Source: Devosia beringensis (GTDB lineage Bacteria > Pseudomonadota > Alphaproteobacteria > Rhizobiales > Devosiaceae). Taken from it: 64,000 nt of DNA. The notes beneath the pieces are model-generated. The model made no database searches. It had not been told where the DNA came from and saw nothing but the letters and a program-made list of their open reading frames with translations. Within the stretch, counting starts at the first letter, position 1; each line of letters begins with the position of its first letter. This document shows positions 54,443 through 63,260 of the stretch, piece by piece. The position numbers and the translations under genes are program-made. Where the stretch lies: positions 2,510,001 through 2,574,000 of the forward strand of contig NZ_CP045422.1 of the NCBI RefSeq assembly GCF_014926585.1, read 5' to 3'.

Positions 54443-55449
54443 TGCGACCCAAGATCGCCTTCGCCATGGCGGCGGACAAGACCAAGTTCGTCTTCGATGA
54501 GCAGGCCCTGGCGCGGCTGGCGGTGCATGGCGACATCGTGCAGGCAACCCCGCTCAATGAGTTCAGCGGCGACGCCGCGCGGGCGGTGCTGGCCGAGATC
54601 GATATTCTGATCACCGGCTGGGGCTGCCCGATGATTTCGGAGTCAGTGGTGCGCGCGGCGCCAAGGCTAAAGCTGATCGCCCATGCGGCGGGGACGGTGA
54701 AATATACGCTGGACCCGTCGGTCTATGCGGCGGGGATTGTGGTGACGCATGCGGCCGATGCCAATGCCGTGCCGGTGGCCGAATATACGCTGGCTTCGAT
54801 CATCTTCGCCAACAAGCGGATGTTCGAAATGCGCGACGGTTACCGGGCCGATCGGGCGCGGCACACGAGCCACGCGCTGATGGACGAGCCGATCGGCAAT
54901 TATCACCGTACCGTGGGGCTGGTGGGGGCCTCGCGTATCGGCCGCAAGGTTGCCAGGTTCCTGGCCGGCTTCGACTTTACCGTGCTGCTCAGCGACCCGT
55001 TCGTGCAGGCGGACGATCCGGTGACCGCCCTGGCCGAGCTGGTCGACCTCGATACGCTGCTGGCGCGCTCGGATGTGGTGTCGCTGCATGCGCCATCGCT
55101 GCCGACGACGCGGGCGATGATCGGGGCGCGGCAACTGGCGCTGATGGCCGACGGGGCCACCTTCATCAATACGGCACGCGGGGCGCTGGTGGACGAGGCG
55201 GCGCTGATCGCCGAACTGCAGAGCGGGCGCCTGCATGCGGTGATCGATGTGACCGAGCCTGAAATTCCACCATTGGACTCGCCGCTCTACAGCCTGCCCA
55301 ATGTGTTCCTGACGCCGCATGTGGCTGGGGCCATCGGCACCGAGCGGCTGCGGCTGGGGCAATTGGTGGTCGATGAGATCGAGCGGTTTGTCGCCGGGGA
55401 GAAACTCGAATTCGTGGTGGAACCGGCGCTGCTGGAGCGGTTGGCGTGA
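54442..55449 (+). CDS. D-isomer-specific 2-hydroxyacid dehydrogenase
   Basis: 335 residues, one-base overlap with the previous stop. The NAD-binding domain contains [20 protein letters not shown], where the usual GxGxxG is [24 protein letters not shown] and [20 protein letters not shown] follow, with the arginine near INTARG and the acid-base pair near TPHVAGAIG. The sequence is distant from serine-pathway phosphoglycerate dehydrogenases and resembles proteins found in sugar-acid clusters. It could reduce or oxidise a hydroxyacid derived from a uronic acid. Substrate unknown. Confidence 0.87.
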   Translation: MRPKIAFAMAADKTKFVFDEQALARLAVHGDIVQATPLNEFSGDAARAVLAEIDILITGWGCPMISESVVRAAPRLKLIAHAAGTVKYTLDPSVYAAGIVVTHAADANAVPVAEYTLASIIFANKRMFEMRDGYRADRARHTSHALMDEPIGNYHRTVGLVGASRIGRKVARFLAGFDFTVLLSDPFVQADDPVTALAELVDLDTLLARSDVVSLHAPSLPTTRAMIGARQLALMADGATFINTARGALVDEAALIAELQSGRLHAVIDVTEPEIPPLDSPLYSLPNVFLTPHVAGAIGTERLRLGQLVVDEIERFVAGEKLEFVVEPALLERLA

Positions 55450-57122
55450 ACAACACACCCCTCATCCGCCCCTTCGGGGCACCTTCTCCCTCAAGGGGAG
55501 AAGGGAAGTCCGCAGATGCTGAGCACGAAGCGCGGTTGCAGTTCCTCACCTGGGACCGGACGCCGGAGGATATTGCCAGCCCGGCGCATCGGGCGCGGCT
55601 GGCGCGCTGGCAAGAGGTGGCGGGCGCGCAGTTTGCCCAGGGGTCCTATGTGGCGACGGAAGCGGCGATCTTTACCAGCCATCTGGTGCTGGGTGAGCAA
55701 AGCTGGATTGCCGGGCATGCGCTCGTGCGCGGCGATGTCGAATTCGGCGCCCATTGCACGGTCAATGCCTATGCGATGATCTCGGGCAAGGTGCGCTGCG
55801 GCGACGGGGTGCGGATTGCCAGCCATGTGAGCCTGGTCGGGTTCAACCATGGGTTCGATGATCCCGATGTACCGATCCATACGCAAAAGCATGAGAGCCT
55901 GGGCATTACCATCGAAGACGATGTGTGGATCGGGGCCAATGCGGTAGTGCTCGACGGGGTAACGGTGGGCAAGGGCGCCGTGATTGCGGCGGGGGCGGTG
56001 GTGAGCAAGGATGTGCCGCCGCTGGCCATTGTCGGCGGCGTGCCGGCAAGAATCGTGCGCTATCGCGGGCAATCGGCCAAGCGCGATAGCTTGGCGCAGC
56101 TGGAACGACTGGGGGCGCGGGCGGCGGCGCAGTGGTCGCAGGTGCTGGCCAATCACCGCGTGAATGGCGTCTATGTGTCGATCGAGGCCGATGGGCAAAG
56201 CCGGCCCAGCCTGCGGCACCGGAATGACGCCATCGAGATTGCCGCCGGTTTCGGCGCGTTGCCCGAAGGGATCGATGTCGCGGCGACGCGGGCCGAACTG
56301 CAGGGGCTGCAGGACAAGGCCACGGGGCTGTTTCCCGATCCGCATCGGCCGCTGGCGCCGGGGCAGGCGCTGCGCGATGACGGGCTGGCGCTCTATAATG
56401 TGCTCTCGGTAGGCTATGTCCTCGAGCTGCTGGGCGGCCAGCCGCTGCACCCCATTGCGGCAGTGGAGCTGGACGCGCCGGTGCTATGCGCGTGGCTGGA
56501 AAGCCTGAGCTGGCGCGAGCGGGCCTGGGGCGCCGGCGCGGCGGTGGATGCCATCGGCACGGCGCTTTATTTCAATGCGCGGTATTTTTCGACCGGTCGG
56601 GCCCGCGAGACGCTTCTGGGCTGGTTGGCACTGAACCAGGATCGGGCCACCGGATTGTGGGGCGCGCCGACCGCAGCCGAGGGATTGCTGCAGCCGGTCA
56701 ATGGCTTTTACCGGCTCACGCGCGGCACCTATGCCCAGTTCGGCCTGCCGGTGCCGCAGGCGGAGCGGGCGATCGACACCATGCTGGCAAACTACCGCAA
56801 TTATGGCGGGTTTTCCGGGCCGACCTATACGGCGTGCAACCTACTCGACACGGTGCATCCGCTCTGGCTGTGCCTGCAGCAGACTGACCATAGGCGCGCG
56901 GAAGCCGAAGCCATTGCCCGGGCGGTGATTGCGCGGGCAGAGGAGCGCTGGCGGGACGGGGCGGGCTTTGCCTTTGCCGACGGACAGGAGCCGAGCCTCC
57001 AGGGCACCGAAATGTGGCTGAGCGTGGTGCATCTGGCGGCCAAGCTGTTGGGCATCGAGAGCGACTTTGCCTTTGTGCCCAAGGGGGTGCATCGGACGCA
57101 GGCAGTGGGGCTGGGATTGTGA
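55446..57122 (+). CDS. hexapeptide acyltransferase fused to a helical-toroid domain
   Basis: 558 residues from a GTG overlapping the previous stop. Residues about 1-25 are encoded by a RIME-like palindrome. Residues about 55-205 are a left-handed beta-helix acyltransferase of the maltose/galactoside acetyltransferase type: [33 protein letters not shown] with the catalytic His, and the repeats [20 protein letters not shown] and [20 protein letters not shown]. Residues about 240-545 form a mainly helical repeat region ([59 protein letters not shown]) like alpha/alpha toroids. I know no described enzyme with this fusion. It may acetylate and also bind or cut a sugar. Confidence 0.8.
   Translation: MNNTPLIRPFGAPSPSRGEGKSADAEHEARLQFLTWDRTPEDIASPAHRARLARWQEVAGAQFAQGSYVATEAAIFTSHLVLGEQSWIAGHALVRGDVEFGAHCTVNAYAMISGKVRCGDGVRIASHVSLVGFNHGFDDPDVPIHTQKHESLGITIEDDVWIGANAVVLDGVTVGKGAVIAAGAVVSKDVPPLAIVGGVPARIVRYRGQSAKRDSLAQLERLGARAAAQWSQVLANHRVNGVYVSIEADGQSRPSLRHRNDAIEIAAGFGALPEGIDVAATRAELQGLQDKATGLFPDPHRPLAPGQALRDDGLALYNVLSVGYVLELLGGQPLHPIAAVELDAPVLCAWLESLSWRERAWGAGAAVDAIGTALYFNARYFSTGRARETLLGWLALNQDRATGLWGAPTAAEGLLQPVNGFYRLTRGTYAQFGLPVPQAERAIDTMLANYRNYGGFSGPTYTACNLLDTVHPLWLCLQQTDHRRAEAEAIARAVIARAEERWRDGAGFAFADGQEPSLQGTEMWLSVVHLAAKLLGIESDFAFVPKGVHRTQAVGLGL
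55452..55503. repeat. RIME-like palindromic repeat inside a coding start
   Basis: CCCCTCATCCGCCCCTTCGG and the following GGCACCTTCTCCCTCAAGGGG form the double hairpin typical of Rhizobium intergenic mosaic elements. It falls within the first 20 codons of the acyltransferase fusion, so it is translated unless the real start is later. Confidence 0.75.
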
Positions 57123-57124
57123 GC

Positions 57125-57772
57125 ATGACAGGCAAGAAAGCGCTGGTGGTCTGGGGCGGGATGGAATTGCACACGCCCGAGCGCGGCGCCCAGGTGGTGC
57201 GCGACCTGCTCGAGGCGGAGGGCTTTGCCGTCACGGTGACGCCCGACTATGACGCGCTGGGGGCCGAGGATGTCGGCAGCCATGACCTTGTCGTGCCGGT
57301 GATCACGGCGGGCGAGCTGGCGCCGGAAAAGATGGACCGGCTGATCGCGGCGGTGCGCGCGGGGACCGGGCTGGCCGGCTATCACATGGGGCTGGCGACC
57401 AGCTTTCGCGCCAGCGTGCCGTTCCGCTATGCGGCCAGCTGCTACTGGGTGCAGCATCCGGGCAATATCATCACCTATCGGGTCGACGTTGCGCAGGCCG
57501 AACACCCGATCATGGCGGGGATCGAGAGCTTCGAGCATACGTCTGAGCAGTATTACCTGAACTATGACCCGGCGGTGGATGTGCTAGCGACAACCACGTT
57601 TTCGGGGGAATTCCACCCCTGGCGCAAGGAAGTGGTGATGCCGGTGGTGTTCACCACCATGCATGATCGCGGCAGGGTGTTCTATTCCTCGCTTGGCCAC
57701 ACGGCCGACGAGTTGGCGGGCGGGCCGGTACGCGAAATCCTGCGGCGCGGCCTGCTCTGGGCGGCACGGTAG
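57125..57772 (+). CDS. ThuA-like family protein
   Basis: 215 residues. KKALVVWGGMELHTPERGAQ at the start, then VPVITAGELAPEKMDRLIAA, GYHMGLATSFRASVPFRYAA, and HTSEQYYLNYDPAVDVLATT with GRVFYSSLGHTADEL near the end match ThuA domains, which resemble class I amidotransferases and are found in sugar-utilisation clusters. The usual catalytic cysteine is absent, as is normal for ThuA. The start ATG lies just after the acyltransferase stop. It is the last gene of the sugar operon. Confidence 0.87.
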   Translation: MTGKKALVVWGGMELHTPERGAQVVRDLLEAEGFAVTVTPDYDALGAEDVGSHDLVVPVITAGELAPEKMDRLIAAVRAGTGLAGYHMGLATSFRASVPFRYAASCYWVQHPGNIITYRVDVAQAEHPIMAGIESFEHTSEQYYLNYDPAVDVLATTTFSGEFHPWRKEVVMPVVFTTMHDRGRVFYSSLGHTADELAGGPVREILRRGLLWAAR

Positions 57773-57778
57773 GACCCG

Positions 57779-58501
57779 CTACTGCTGCTGGGCCGCCTCG
57801 GCCTGGCGCCGGAGCACTTCGGATTCCGGCAGGGCATTGGCAAAAGCCAGTTCGCGGTTGGCGCGGGACCAGAAGGCGGGGTGGACGGTGTCGAGCAGAG
57901 CCGGGTCGGTGGGGGTAAGGCCCAGGGCTGTCGTGGTGGCGGCGTCCAGATAGAGCACCGCGTTCTGGCGGTACCAGGCGGGGATGGCGTCGTCGGCCCA
58001 TATTGCGGTGCGAATGAGGTCATGCGCCGTGTAGCCGTGGGCGGCGAAATGGGCGGCCCACCAGCTCTGCCACTGCTCATTGATGTGGCCAACGCCGCCC
58101 TGGCCGGGAATGGCGGCGCTGAACAGCACGGCAGGGGCTAGTGCCACCAGATCGGCGACGAAGCTGTCGGCGCGGGCTGGCGAGAGATGTTCGGCGACTT
58201 CCAGTGACAGGGCCAGGTCGACGCGGGGGCCGGCAAAGGGCTGTTCCAGATCGTGGGCGACAAAGTCGATGCGCGGATCGTCGAGCATGGCCTGCGTGAC
58301 CCAGGCGCCTTCGACGCCCAGGGCCGTACGCGAGCCGCTGGCCAAGGCGGCGGCAAGCCAGGTGCCGGTGCCGCAGCCGAGATCGGCAATGCTGGCGCGG
58401 GGCAGGCCTGCAGGCAGGGCAGCCAGCAGGCGGCTGGCGGCATGGGCGGTGTGGCCGCGCCGGTTCTGGTAGAAATCGGCGGGATAAAGAGCTGCTGTCA
58501 T
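57779..58501 (-). CDS. class I SAM-dependent methyltransferase
   Basis: 240 residues from the ATG at 58501. SIADLGCGTGTWLAAALASG (about 36-55) is motif I for S-adenosylmethionine, ALGVEG the acidic second motif, and VDLALSLEVAEHLSP motif IV. The acceptor is unknown. The gene converges on the ThuA gene with only six bases between the stops. Its binding site is weak, and 19 additional in-frame codons lie upstream, so the start could be earlier. Confidence 0.85.
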   Translation of the reverse strand: MTAALYPADFYQNRRGHTAHAASRLLAALPAGLPRASIADLGCGTGTWLAAALASGSRTALGVEGAWVTQAMLDDPRIDFVAHDLEQPFAGPRVDLALSLEVAEHLSPARADSFVADLVALAPAVLFSAAIPGQGGVGHINEQWQSWWAAHFAAHGYTAHDLIRTAIWADDAIPAWYRQNAVLYLDAATTTALGLTPTDPALLDTVHPAFWSRANRELAFANALPESEVLRRQAEAAQQQ

Positions 58502-58647
58502 GCGGCGGCCGATCTGAAGAGAGGCACGAGTGGGGGCAACAGGTACGGTACGGTACAACGTGCCCCGTGGATCAATTGTCGGGAACCGTCAGCATGTTAC
58601 TACGTTGTTTGGCCAGCGTCCTCAATTACCACGCATGGAGACAGCAA

Positions 58648-59139
58648 ATGGCTGCCGAAAAGACTCTCGACGACCTGTTCCTCGATACGCTCAAGGACAT
58701 CTATTATGCCGAACGCCAGATCGTGAAGGCGCTGCCCAAGATGGCCAAGGCAGCCCAGTCGGCCGAGCTCAAGGCCGGCTTTGAAAAGCACCAGGTGGAA
58801 ACCGAAGGCCAGATCGAACGCCTCGAGCAGATCTTTGAACTGCTGGGCAAGCCGGCCCGCGGCAAGACCTGCGACGCCATCCTCGGCATTCTCGAGGAAG
58901 GCAAGTCGATCATGGACGAGTACAAGGGCACGATCGCCCTCGATGCCGGCCTGGTCGCCGCAGCCCAGGCTGTCGAGCACTATGAAATTGCCCGCTATGG
59001 CACGCTCAAGACCTGGGCCAACGAGCTGGGCATGAAGGAAGCGGTGACCCTGCTCGAGGCCACGCTCCAGGAAGAAGTGGCCACCGACCAGACGCTGAGC
59101 CAGCTGGCCACCAGCGCGGTGAACCAGAAGGCGGCCTAA
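58648..59139 (+). CDS. YciF-like ferritin-fold stress protein (DUF892)
   Basis: 163 residues from the ATG at 58648, with GGAG upstream. TLDDLFLDTLKDIYYAERQI and LPKMAKAAQSAELKAGFEKH are the DUF892 start, and AVEHYEIARYGTLKTWANEL carries the later metal-binding EHYEIARY helix. A ferritin-like four-helix bundle is expected. Members respond to osmotic and general stress; the biochemical role is unclear. DUF2934 follows, another common partner in Alphaproteobacteria. Confidence 0.92.
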   Translation: MAAEKTLDDLFLDTLKDIYYAERQIVKALPKMAKAAQSAELKAGFEKHQVETEGQIERLEQIFELLGKPARGKTCDAILGILEEGKSIMDEYKGTIALDAGLVAAAQAVEHYEIARYGTLKTWANELGMKEAVTLLEATLQEEVATDQTLSQLATSAVNQKAA

Positions 59140-59195
59140 GGGTCGTTTCGGGCGCGGCTCACACGGTCGCGCCCGATCCCTTGGGAACTGGCATC

Positions 59196-59417
59196 ATGCA
59201 CAAGAATTCCGAGCTGGCCGAGGCGATGCGTCGCACGGCCTATTTCCTGTGGGAGCAGGATGGCCGGCCCGAGGGCCGGGCTATCGACTACTGGTTGCGG
59301 GCCAAGCATATCCATCAGCGCCACATGGCCTATGACCGCTGGCTGGCCGAGGGCACGCCGGTTGACCGGGCCGAGGCACACTGGAATGCAGCGGCCGGAC
59401 AGCTGGACGAGAAATGA
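59196..59417 (+). CDS. DUF2934 small protein
   Basis: 73 residues from the ATG at 59196, with GGGA about 11 bases upstream. MRRTAYFLWEQDGRPEGRAI with DYWLRAK and AEAHWNAAAGQ match DUF2934, a small helical protein often encoded near stress genes. A strong terminator follows immediately. Function unknown. Confidence 0.85.
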   Translation: MHKNSELAEAMRRTAYFLWEQDGRPEGRAIDYWLRAKHIHQRHMAYDRWLAEGTPVDRAEAHWNAAAGQLDEK

Positions 59418-59419
59418 GA

Positions 59420-59447
59420 ACGGGCCCCGATGGGGCCCGTTTTTTTT
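59420..59447 (+). terminator. Rho-independent terminator
   Basis: ACGGGCCCC-GAT-GGGGCCCGT is a nine-pair stem followed by eight T. It ends the DUF892-DUF2934 transcript. Confidence 0.93.
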
Positions 59448-59534
59448 GGTGCGCGTGGAGGTAGATCGGCATCGTGCGTGAGGATCACCTCGGCCCTGCG
59501 CGCCCCGGCCTTCGCCGGGTCAGGCTCCGCTCCA

Positions 59535-60104
59535 TCAGTCCTTGGCGCGCTCGACGTAGGAATTGTCTTCGGTATTGATGACGATGCGGATGCCGGCGCC
59601 GATATGGGGCGGGACCATGCATTTGAGGCCATTGGTGAGCAGAGCGGGCTTGTAGGAGGAGGAGGCCGTCTGGCCCTTGACCACCGGCTCGGTCTCGGCG
59701 ATCTCGACGGTGACGCGCTGGGGCAGTTCCATCGAGAGGGCATTGCCCTCGAAGGTCTTGAGGTGAACCTTCATGCCATCGGTCAGATAGGCCTTCTGGT
59801 CGCCGATCACGTCGTCATGGACGGTGATCTGCTCGAAGCTCGAGGGCTCCATGAAGTGATGGCCCTCGCCATCGGAATAGAGATAGTCATATTCGCGGTC
59901 ATCGACATCGGCCTTTTCGACCATCTCGACGGTGCGCCAGCGGCCGACGACCTTCACGCCATCGGAAATGCGGCGCATGTTGACGTTGGTGATGGAGTTG
60001 CCTTTGCCGGGGTGGACGTTTTCCGCCGTCAGCACGACATGCAGCGCGCCGTCCTGCTCGACCACATTGCCCTTGCGCAGCGAAGAGGCGATGACCTTGA
60101 CCAT
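59535..60104 (-). CDS. efp: translation elongation factor P
   Basis: 189 residues from the ATG at 60104, with AAGGAAG upstream; a longer in-frame start is not supported. KOW-like domain I holds the loop HPGKGN, where Lys34 is the residue modified by EpmA. OB domains II and III follow, with [20 protein letters not shown] and the end [22 protein letters not shown] rescues ribosomes at polyproline. It is divergent from epmA, which with epmB carries out the modification. Confidence 0.96.
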   Translation of the reverse strand: MVKVIASSLRKGNVVEQDGALHVVLTAENVHPGKGNSITNVNMRRISDGVKVVGRWRTVEMVEKADVDDREYDYLYSDGEGHHFMEPSSFEQITVHDDVIGDQKAYLTDGMKVHLKTFEGNALSMELPQRVTVEIAETEPVVKGQTASSSYKPALLTNGLKCMVPPHIGAGIRIVINTEDNSYVERAKD

Positions 60105-60230
60105 TATTCTTCCTTGTTCGTAACCAATGCGCGTCGTAGAGGCAGGGCCGTCCGCGCGCGGAAATAAGCTTTCGTGCGCCAACTACCCTATCTCGGCGCA
60201 AATCTCCAGCCTTGGTGTCATAAAGGTCTC

Positions 60231-61289
60231 ATGAGCGCATCCGATCCCTTGCCAGCCTCGCCGTGGTGGACCCCGGGCGTGCATGCCGACCGGCGGCCGA
60301 TCCTGCTGGCGCGCAACCGCATCGAGGCGGCGGTGCGGACCTATCTGGCGGCAGCGGATTTTTTGCTGGTCGACCCGCCGGGGCTGCAGCGCTCGCCGGG
60401 CAACGAGACGCATCTGCATGCCTTCGGAACGACCATGATCGGCAATGACGGGGTGGGGCAGGCAATGTACCTGCATACCTCGCCCGAATTCAGCATGAAG
60501 AAGCTGCTGGCGGCCGGGGAGATGCGGATCGCGAGCCTCGGCCATGTCTGGCGCAATCGCGAACGCAGCGCGCTGCACCATCCTGAGTTCACCATGCTCG
60601 AATGGTATCGGGCGGGGGAACCCTATGACGCGGTGATCGCCGACTGCGTGGCGCTGCTGCGGCTAGCGGCGACGACGACCGGGGTGGCGGCGCTGATCTA
60701 TCGGGAGCGCAGCTGCGATCCGTTTGCCGCGCCGGAACGGCTGAGCGTGGCCGAGGCGTTCCTGCGGCATGCCGGGATCGACCTGTTTGCCAGCATGGAT
60801 GCGGACGGCCGGACCGATGGCGAGAAGCTGGCAGCGCAGATGGCGGCTCTGGGCATGGATGTGCCGGACGATATCAGCTGGAGCTATCTGTTCAGCCTGA
60901 TCCTGACCGACAAGGTCGAGCCGCAGCTGGGGCTGGGGCGGATCACCGTGCTCGACCGCTATCCAGCGGCCGAGGCGGCTTTGGCGCGGCGGGCAGGCGA
61001 CGACAGAAGGGTCAGCGAGCGGTTCGAGCTCTATGCCTGCGGCGTCGAACTGGCCAATGGCTTTGGTGAACTGACCGATGCGGATGAGCAGCGGCGGCGG
61101 TTCACTGCCGAGATGGACGAGAAGGCGCGGCTCTATGGCGAGACATATCCGATCGACGAGGATTTTCTGGCGGCGCTGGCACTGATGCCGGCGGCCAGCG
61201 GCGTCGCGCTTGGCTTTGACCGGCTGGTCATGCTGGCGACGGCAGCGCCGAAAATCGAGGCGGTGCTTTGGGCGCCGGTGGCCCAATGA
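60231..61289 (+). CDS. epmA: EF-P lysine ligase EpmA (GenX/PoxA)
   Basis: 352 residues from the ATG at 60231. It is a class II lysyl-tRNA-synthetase core without the anticodon domain. Motif 2 reads HVWRNRERSALHHPEFTMLE, motif 3 ASGVALGFDRLVML. LANGFGELTDADEQRRRF is conserved in EpmA. It attaches beta-lysine to Lys34 of EF-P. It overlaps epmB at ATGA, so they are translated together. AAAGG precedes the start. Confidence 0.95.
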   Translation: MSASDPLPASPWWTPGVHADRRPILLARNRIEAAVRTYLAAADFLLVDPPGLQRSPGNETHLHAFGTTMIGNDGVGQAMYLHTSPEFSMKKLLAAGEMRIASLGHVWRNRERSALHHPEFTMLEWYRAGEPYDAVIADCVALLRLAATTTGVAALIYRERSCDPFAAPERLSVAEAFLRHAGIDLFASMDADGRTDGEKLAAQMAALGMDVPDDISWSYLFSLILTDKVEPQLGLGRITVLDRYPAAEAALARRAGDDRRVSERFELYACGVELANGFGELTDADEQRRRFTAEMDEKARLYGETYPIDEDFLAALALMPAASGVALGFDRLVMLATAAPKIEAVLWAPVAQ

Positions 61290-62341
61290 GCGGGCAGCGG
61301 GCGATCAAGTCGGTGGCAGGCCTGGTCGAGGCAGGCCTGGTGAGTGAGGCCGGCGGGGTTGAGGCCGTGGCGGCGAAATATGCCGTGGCGATCACGCCCG
61401 ATGTGGTGGCGCTGATCAATGCCGGCGATGCCGATGATCCGATCGCCAAGCAGTTCGTGCCGAGCGCGGCCGAGCTGGTGACCACGCCGGACGAGCGGGC
61501 CGATCCGATCGGGGACCTGAGCCATTCGCCGGTCGAGGGGATCGTGCATCGCTATCCCGACCGGGTGCTGCTCAAGGCGGTGCATGTCTGCCCGGTCTAT
61601 TGCCGCTTCTGCTTCCGCCGCGAAATGGTGGGGCCGGCCGGGCTGGGGACGCTGACGCCCGAGCAGATGGATGTCGCGGTCAGCTATATCGCCGCGCATA
61701 GCGAGATTTGGGAAGTGATCCTGACCGGCGGGGATCCGCTGGTGCTGTCGCCGCGGCGGCTGAGCGAGATGATGGCGCGTCTGGCGGGCATCGATCACGT
61801 CAAGGTCGTGCGTTTTCACACGCGGGTGCCGGTGGTGGAGCCCGGGCGGGTGGATGCCGACATGATCGCGGCGCTCAAGGCGAGCGGCAAGACGACGTAT
61901 CTGGCCGTGCATGCCAATCATCCGCGCGAGTTTACCGACGCGTCGCGCGCGGCCATGGCACGGATGGCCGATGCCGGCATTGCGCTGGTCAGCCAGTCGG
62001 TGCTGCTGCGCGGGATCAATGACGACGTCGAGACGCTGGCGGCGCTGATGCGGGCCTTTGTCGAGAACCGGGTGCAGCCCTATTATCTGCACCATCCGGA
62101 CCTGGCGCCGGGGACCGGTCATTTCCGGCTCAGCATCGAAGAGGGCCAGGCGCTGGTGGGGGCGCTGCGTGGCCGCATCTCGGGGCTGGCCCAGCCCACC
62201 TATGTGCTCGATATTCCCGGCGGGCATGGCAAGGCCGATATCGGCGCGGCGAGCATTGCGGGCAGTGACGGGCAGTTTGTAGTGCGCGACTGGCAGGGCG
62301 GAGAACATCTCTATCCGCCGGCAGCGGAGAATGCAGAGTGA
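61286..62341 (+). CDS. epmB: EF-P beta-lysylation protein EpmB (lysine 2,3-aminomutase)
   Basis: 351 residues. The radical-SAM cysteines are Cys102, Cys106 and Cys109 in CPVYCRFCFRRE. ILTGGDPLVLSPRRL is the SAM-binding GGDP block, and the PLP-lysine segment is near PTYVLDIPGGHGK. It makes (R)-beta-lysine for EpmA. Its end overlaps the next small gene (GTGA). The hydroxylase EpmC is not in the window. Confidence 0.95.
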   Translation: MSGQRAIKSVAGLVEAGLVSEAGGVEAVAAKYAVAITPDVVALINAGDADDPIAKQFVPSAAELVTTPDERADPIGDLSHSPVEGIVHRYPDRVLLKAVHVCPVYCRFCFRREMVGPAGLGTLTPEQMDVAVSYIAAHSEIWEVILTGGDPLVLSPRRLSEMMARLAGIDHVKVVRFHTRVPVVEPGRVDADMIAALKASGKTTYLAVHANHPREFTDASRAAMARMADAGIALVSQSVLLRGINDDVETLAALMRAFVENRVQPYYLHHPDLAPGTGHFRLSIEEGQALVGALRGRISGLAQPTYVLDIPGGHGKADIGAASIAGSDGQFVVRDWQGGEHLYPPAAENAE

Positions 62342-62625
62342 AGATGCGCAGACCTGGCGACAATGGTGGTCCGCCGCTCGACGATTCCGGGCGCCCCTGG
62401 GGCGAGGGCAAGGTCGGCAATTACTTTGAATGGAAGAAGGCCAAGCGCGAAGCCTTTGACGAAGTGCCCTATGAGATCGCCATGATGCGGGCGCGACGAG
62501 CCGAGAAAATCGGCCTCACCTATGCGGAATATACGCTCGAACTGATGGAGCGCGGCCGCTTCCTGCAGGCCGAGGATGTCGAGCGGATCGCTGAGATCAT
62601 CGCCAAACGCGGCGTGCGCTATTAG
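62338..62625 (+). CDS. conserved small hypothetical protein
   Basis: 95 residues. RRPGDNGGPPLDDSGRPWGE at the start and YEIAMMRARRAEKIGLTYAE are familiar from unnamed alphaproteobacterial proteins. The start GTG overlaps the epmB stop; an ATG two codons later is equally possible. It is charged and helical with no membrane segment, and is co-transcribed with epmAB. Function unknown. Confidence 0.75.
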   Translation: MKMRRPGDNGGPPLDDSGRPWGEGKVGNYFEWKKAKREAFDEVPYEIAMMRARRAEKIGLTYAEYTLELMERGRFLQAEDVERIAEIIAKRGVRY

Positions 62626-62628
62626 CGC

Positions 62629-63114
62629 TCAGAGCACCAGCAGGCCAAGCACGGTGCTGCCCCAGATGGTCAGCAGAAAATGGGTATGCTGGGCGCCTTC
62701 GGCGCCGGCCCAGTAGTGTACCCACTGGCCGCCCACCAGGAAGGCTGACCAGATCAGGGTGAAGCCGAGCATGCCGATGCTGGCCAGGATGCGGGCGAGT
62801 TCGAGATCGACGGCACCCAGCGCGGCAAGGAGCAAGGCGATGGTGCCCGTCAGCATGACCAGGGCGATCAGGGTCTCGCTGATGACAATGGCGGCAAAGA
62901 TCCAGCGATGCAGACGCGGCGATTCGATGCGATTGCGGCCGAGGTCGGCGTAGAGATGGGGGAATTCGTCTCGCATGCCGCGCATGGCCAGAACGTCGGC
63001 CACCATGGTGCCATTGGCCGCGGGGGCGCGAATGTTTTCGAGGGCGCCTAGCACCAGCCAGAGCGTTGGCATGGCCACCATGAAAAGCTGCACCCAGATC
63101 AGCATTTGCGGCAT
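62629..63114 (-). CDS. DUF2165 small integral membrane protein
   Basis: 161 residues with about four membrane helices (near 5-25, 72-95, 98-122 and 140-160). IFAAIVISETLIALVMLTG and FLVGGQWVHYWAGAEGAQHT match DUF2165. It converges on the small gene before it, with three bases between. Function unknown. Confidence 0.87.
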   Translation of the reverse strand: MPQMLIWVQLFMVAMPTLWLVLGALENIRAPAANGTMVADVLAMRGMRDEFPHLYADLGRNRIESPRLHRWIFAAIVISETLIALVMLTGTIALLLAALGAVDLELARILASIGMLGFTLIWSAFLVGGQWVHYWAGAEGAQHTHFLLTIWGSTVLGLLVL

Positions 63115-63224
63115 GCATCATTCCCCTGTTCGGGCAAAGGTTGGCATGGGCTCAAGGTGACTGCCAAGGGGCGTCAAATGCTTGGGGGGCATGCAGGCGG
63201 GGCACGGAGAATTTTGCCCAGACC

Positions 63225-63249
63225 AAAAAAGGGGCGCCAGAGGCGCCCC
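63225..63249 (-). terminator. Rho-independent terminator of fabV
   Basis: On the minus strand GGGGCGCC-TCT-GGCGCCCC is followed by six T, eleven bases after the fabV stop. Confidence 0.92.
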
Positions 63250-63260
63250 GGAATTTGGTG

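Noticed and set aside
52316-54547. Minus-strand frame of about 743 codons opposite the DUF2264 gene
   Set aside because: Composition is biased and no domain is seen; the plus-strand gene is strongly supported by family motifs and gene overlaps.
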